Of a stretch of DNA of 7,578 nucleotides, positions 7,034-7,578 are shown piece by piece (position 1 is the first letter of the stretch; every line of letters starts with the position of its first letter). A program made the position numbers and the translations under genes. The notes under the pieces were generated by a model that did no database searches, was not told where the DNA came from, and saw only the letters and a list, made by a program, of their open reading frames with translations. Origin of the DNA: Acetobacteraceae bacterium (GTDB lineage Bacteria; Pseudomonadota; Alphaproteobacteria; Acetobacterales; Acetobacteraceae); assembly GCA_003133265.1 (NCBI GenBank), contig PKWQ01000389.1, forward strand, positions 29,917-37,494, written 5' to 3'.

Positions 7034-7076
7034 CTTCGTTCGGATCGTTCGGTTGCGATGGCGAAGCCGACCGAAG
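7034..7076. repeat. Inverted repeats able to form alternative hairpins upstream of hyfB
   Basis: Arms CTTCGTTCGG (7034-7043) and CCGACCGAAG (7067-7076) are complementary at 9 of 10 positions with a 23-nt loop. A second arm, TTCGGT (7048-7053), pairs perfectly with ACCGAA (7070-7075), which lies within the same distal arm. The two hairpins are mutually exclusive. No U-tract follows in the minus direction, so a simple intrinsic terminator is not supported. Whether this lies in the hyfB leader depends on the unknown transcription start. Confidence 0.5.
7053..7069 (-). promoter_or_regulatory. Possible sigma-54 type promoter for hyfB (weak)
   Basis: The minus strand reads CGGCTTCGCCATCGCAA, with GG (7068-7067) and GC (7056-7055) separated by exactly 10 nt, as in -24/-12 promoters. 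Flanking agreement with TGGCACG-N4-TTGC is only partial. E. coli hyc and hyf operons are sigma-54 dependent (FhlA/HyfR), which makes the class plausible. In GC-rich DNA such a match can arise by chance. Initiation would be near 7043, leaving a leader of about 60 nt that includes the tandem repeat. Confidence 0.2.
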
Positions 7077-7081
7077 ACAGA

Positions 7082-7310
7082 GTTGGCCGGCTTTGTCTGG
7101 ACAGGTTTCGGCTCTGGATAGGTGGAACCTCTGCCGGCTGACGTTGTGATGTGCCGTTGGCGGAATGACGCCCCGACACCGGCGGCGCAAATCATGCTGC
7201 CGCGACCTGCGGCAGATGGTCGAAGTAGGCGCGTTCCGGCGCTCGCGCGTCAAGGTTCGAATGCGGTCGCTTGTCGATCACCTTCCGCGAGGCCTTCAGC
7301 GATCGCGAAA
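7082..7310 (-). mobile_element. Truncated IS3-family right end (transposase tail plus terminal sequence)
   Basis: Beyond the transposase stop, the minus-strand text TTCCACCTATCC (about 7126-7115), then CTGTCCAGACAAAGCCGGCC (about 7104-7085) and CAACTCTG, resembles the conserved non-coding tail of rhizobial-type IS3 elements. In those, a TCCACTTATC block and a CTGTCCAAACAA...GGxCCAC-TCT block precede the terminal repeat. The element boundary is therefore placed near 7082. No target-site duplication can be seen because the other end is missing. Boundaries are approximate. Confidence 0.45.
7192..7275 (-). pseudogene. C-terminal remnant of an IS3-type transposase
   Basis: The last about 27 codons before the TGA at 7194-7192 read KRPHSNLDARAPERAYFDHLP and end QVAAA. 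This matches the C-terminal end of the DDE integrase-core transposases (OrfB) of IS3-type elements, which commonly close with RPHSSLDG.TPDQAYF..LP and a run of alanines. The rest of the transposase, including the DDE catalytic residues, is missing. The frame continues upstream into sequence that does not fit this family, so the remnant is truncated at about 7275. Identification is from the motif alone. Confidence 0.65.
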
Positions 7311-7317
7311 TCTCCCG
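7258..7317 (-). pseudogene. Possible helix-turn-helix fragment of an IS21-type transposase (IstA)
   Basis: Just upstream of the IS3-like tail, in the same frame, the minus strand encodes REISRSLKASRKVIDK (about 7317-7270). This fits the pattern I.R.L..SR..V.K of the N-terminal helix-turn-helix of IstA-type transposases. It would make the open frame starting at 7449 a chimera of two transposase fragments. The match is short and could be fortuitous; the frame from 7449 to 7318 has no recognisable similarity. Confidence 0.25.
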
Positions 7318-7578
7318 ATGTCGATCTTCCTTGCGCGTTTCAGGAGTGCAACATAAGGACGTTCGGTTACCCATTATTGCCGCTCTTCGGTCCAGTGAGT
7401 GTGAAGCGGCGTCCAACTGGAACCCCACCCCGATTGTAGGCCGAAGCATTGAATTAGCGCGAAAAACGGGCGCTTGGCCGGGGCCCGATGGGCGCCGATC
7501 GGAACCCCGGAAATTTTCGATTTCACCAGCGATTTCAATGGATTGGTCTGCCTGCGGGTAACAGTGGCAAAAGTCTGG
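7318..7578. other. Upstream region without a recognised gene
   Basis: Apart from the two repeat copies noted at 7408-7508, nothing recognisable was found on either strand. The open frames crossing it (plus strand 7271-7561, minus strand 7449-7192) show no known domain or convincing Shine-Dalgarno sequence. Base composition looks less GC-rich than the hydrogenase operon; the last lines are near 50% GC by eye, which fits acquired or decaying mobile DNA. Confidence 0.5.
7408..7508. repeat. Two imperfect repeats resembling IS21 multiple terminal repeats
   Basis: GGCGTCCAACTGGAACCCC (7408-7426) and GGCGCCGATCGGAACCCC (7491-7508) share most positions when one base is gapped, and are 83 bp apart in the same orientation. 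On the minus strand the inner copy reads GGGGTTCCAGTTGGACGCC followed by GCTTCACA, the style of the multiple terminal repeats at the ends of IS21-family elements. With the helix-turn-helix fragment just downstream this suggests a broken IS21-like end entering from the right. Confidence 0.4.

Noticed and set aside
7187..7203. Second sigma-54-like site around 7187-7203
   Set aside because: The spacing between the GC and CC elements is 11 nt, not 10, and it lies over the transposase stop.
7271..7561. 96-codon plus-strand frame upstream of the operon
   Set aside because: No domain, no good Shine-Dalgarno sequence, and it crosses the IS-like repeats and the antisense transposase remnant.
1..7578. 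tRNA, rRNA or CRISPR array
   Set aside because: No cloverleaf, rRNA-like block or regularly spaced repeats were seen on either strand.

Overview
The window is dominated by a minus-strand operon for a membrane-bound, proton-translocating group 4 [NiFe]-hydrogenase of the Hyf/Hyc (formate hydrogenlyase-like) type. Transcription runs from about 7000 down to 1. Gene order in that direction is hyfB (6979-4868), hyfC (4871-3924), hyfE (3927-3271), hyfF (3267-1790), hyfG (1797-184) and the first 60 codons of an iron-sulfur subunit (182-1, cut by the window edge). Every junction overlaps by 4-8 nt or is separated by only 1-3 nt, so this is one tightly coupled transcript.

The membrane arm consists of two antiporter-like subunits (HyfB, NuoL-like; HyfF, NuoN/MrpD-like), a NuoH-like anchor (HyfC) and a NuoK-like subunit (HyfE). 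The catalytic arm is HyfG, an N-terminal NuoC-like domain fused to a [NiFe] large subunit that keeps all four cysteine ligands, plus the partial Fe-S subunit. Electrons would pass through Fe-S centres to the Ni-Fe site, with H2 turnover coupled to ion movement by HyfB/HyfF. No formate dehydrogenase, CO dehydrogenase, maturation gene, regulator, hyfA or hyfD is visible, so the electron donor is unknown.

Three oddities sit in the operon. hyfF as written contains a 2-nt frameshift at 2546-2547 inside a highly conserved loop. HyfG stops exactly at the arginine where HycE is cleaved during maturation in E. coli, so it has no C-terminal extension, and the usual Asp-Pro before its third cysteine ligand is Glu-Leu. 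The partial Fe-S subunit lacks three of the four cysteines expected in its first ferredoxin-like motif.

Upstream of hyfB (6980-7578) there is no intact gene. Next to the start codon lies a perfect 17-bp tandem duplication (6990-7023), then inverted repeats that could form competing hairpins (7034-7076). Beyond that is a scar of insertion sequences: the C-terminal end of an IS3-type transposase and its downstream tail (about 7082-7275), apparently joined to an IS21-like end with two imperfect repeats (7408-7426, 7491-7508).

The organism is a high-GC bacterium. The gene style and IS types would fit an alphaproteobacterium or another high-GC environmental lineage, but the sequence does not settle this. 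The distal upstream region looks less GC-rich than the operon.
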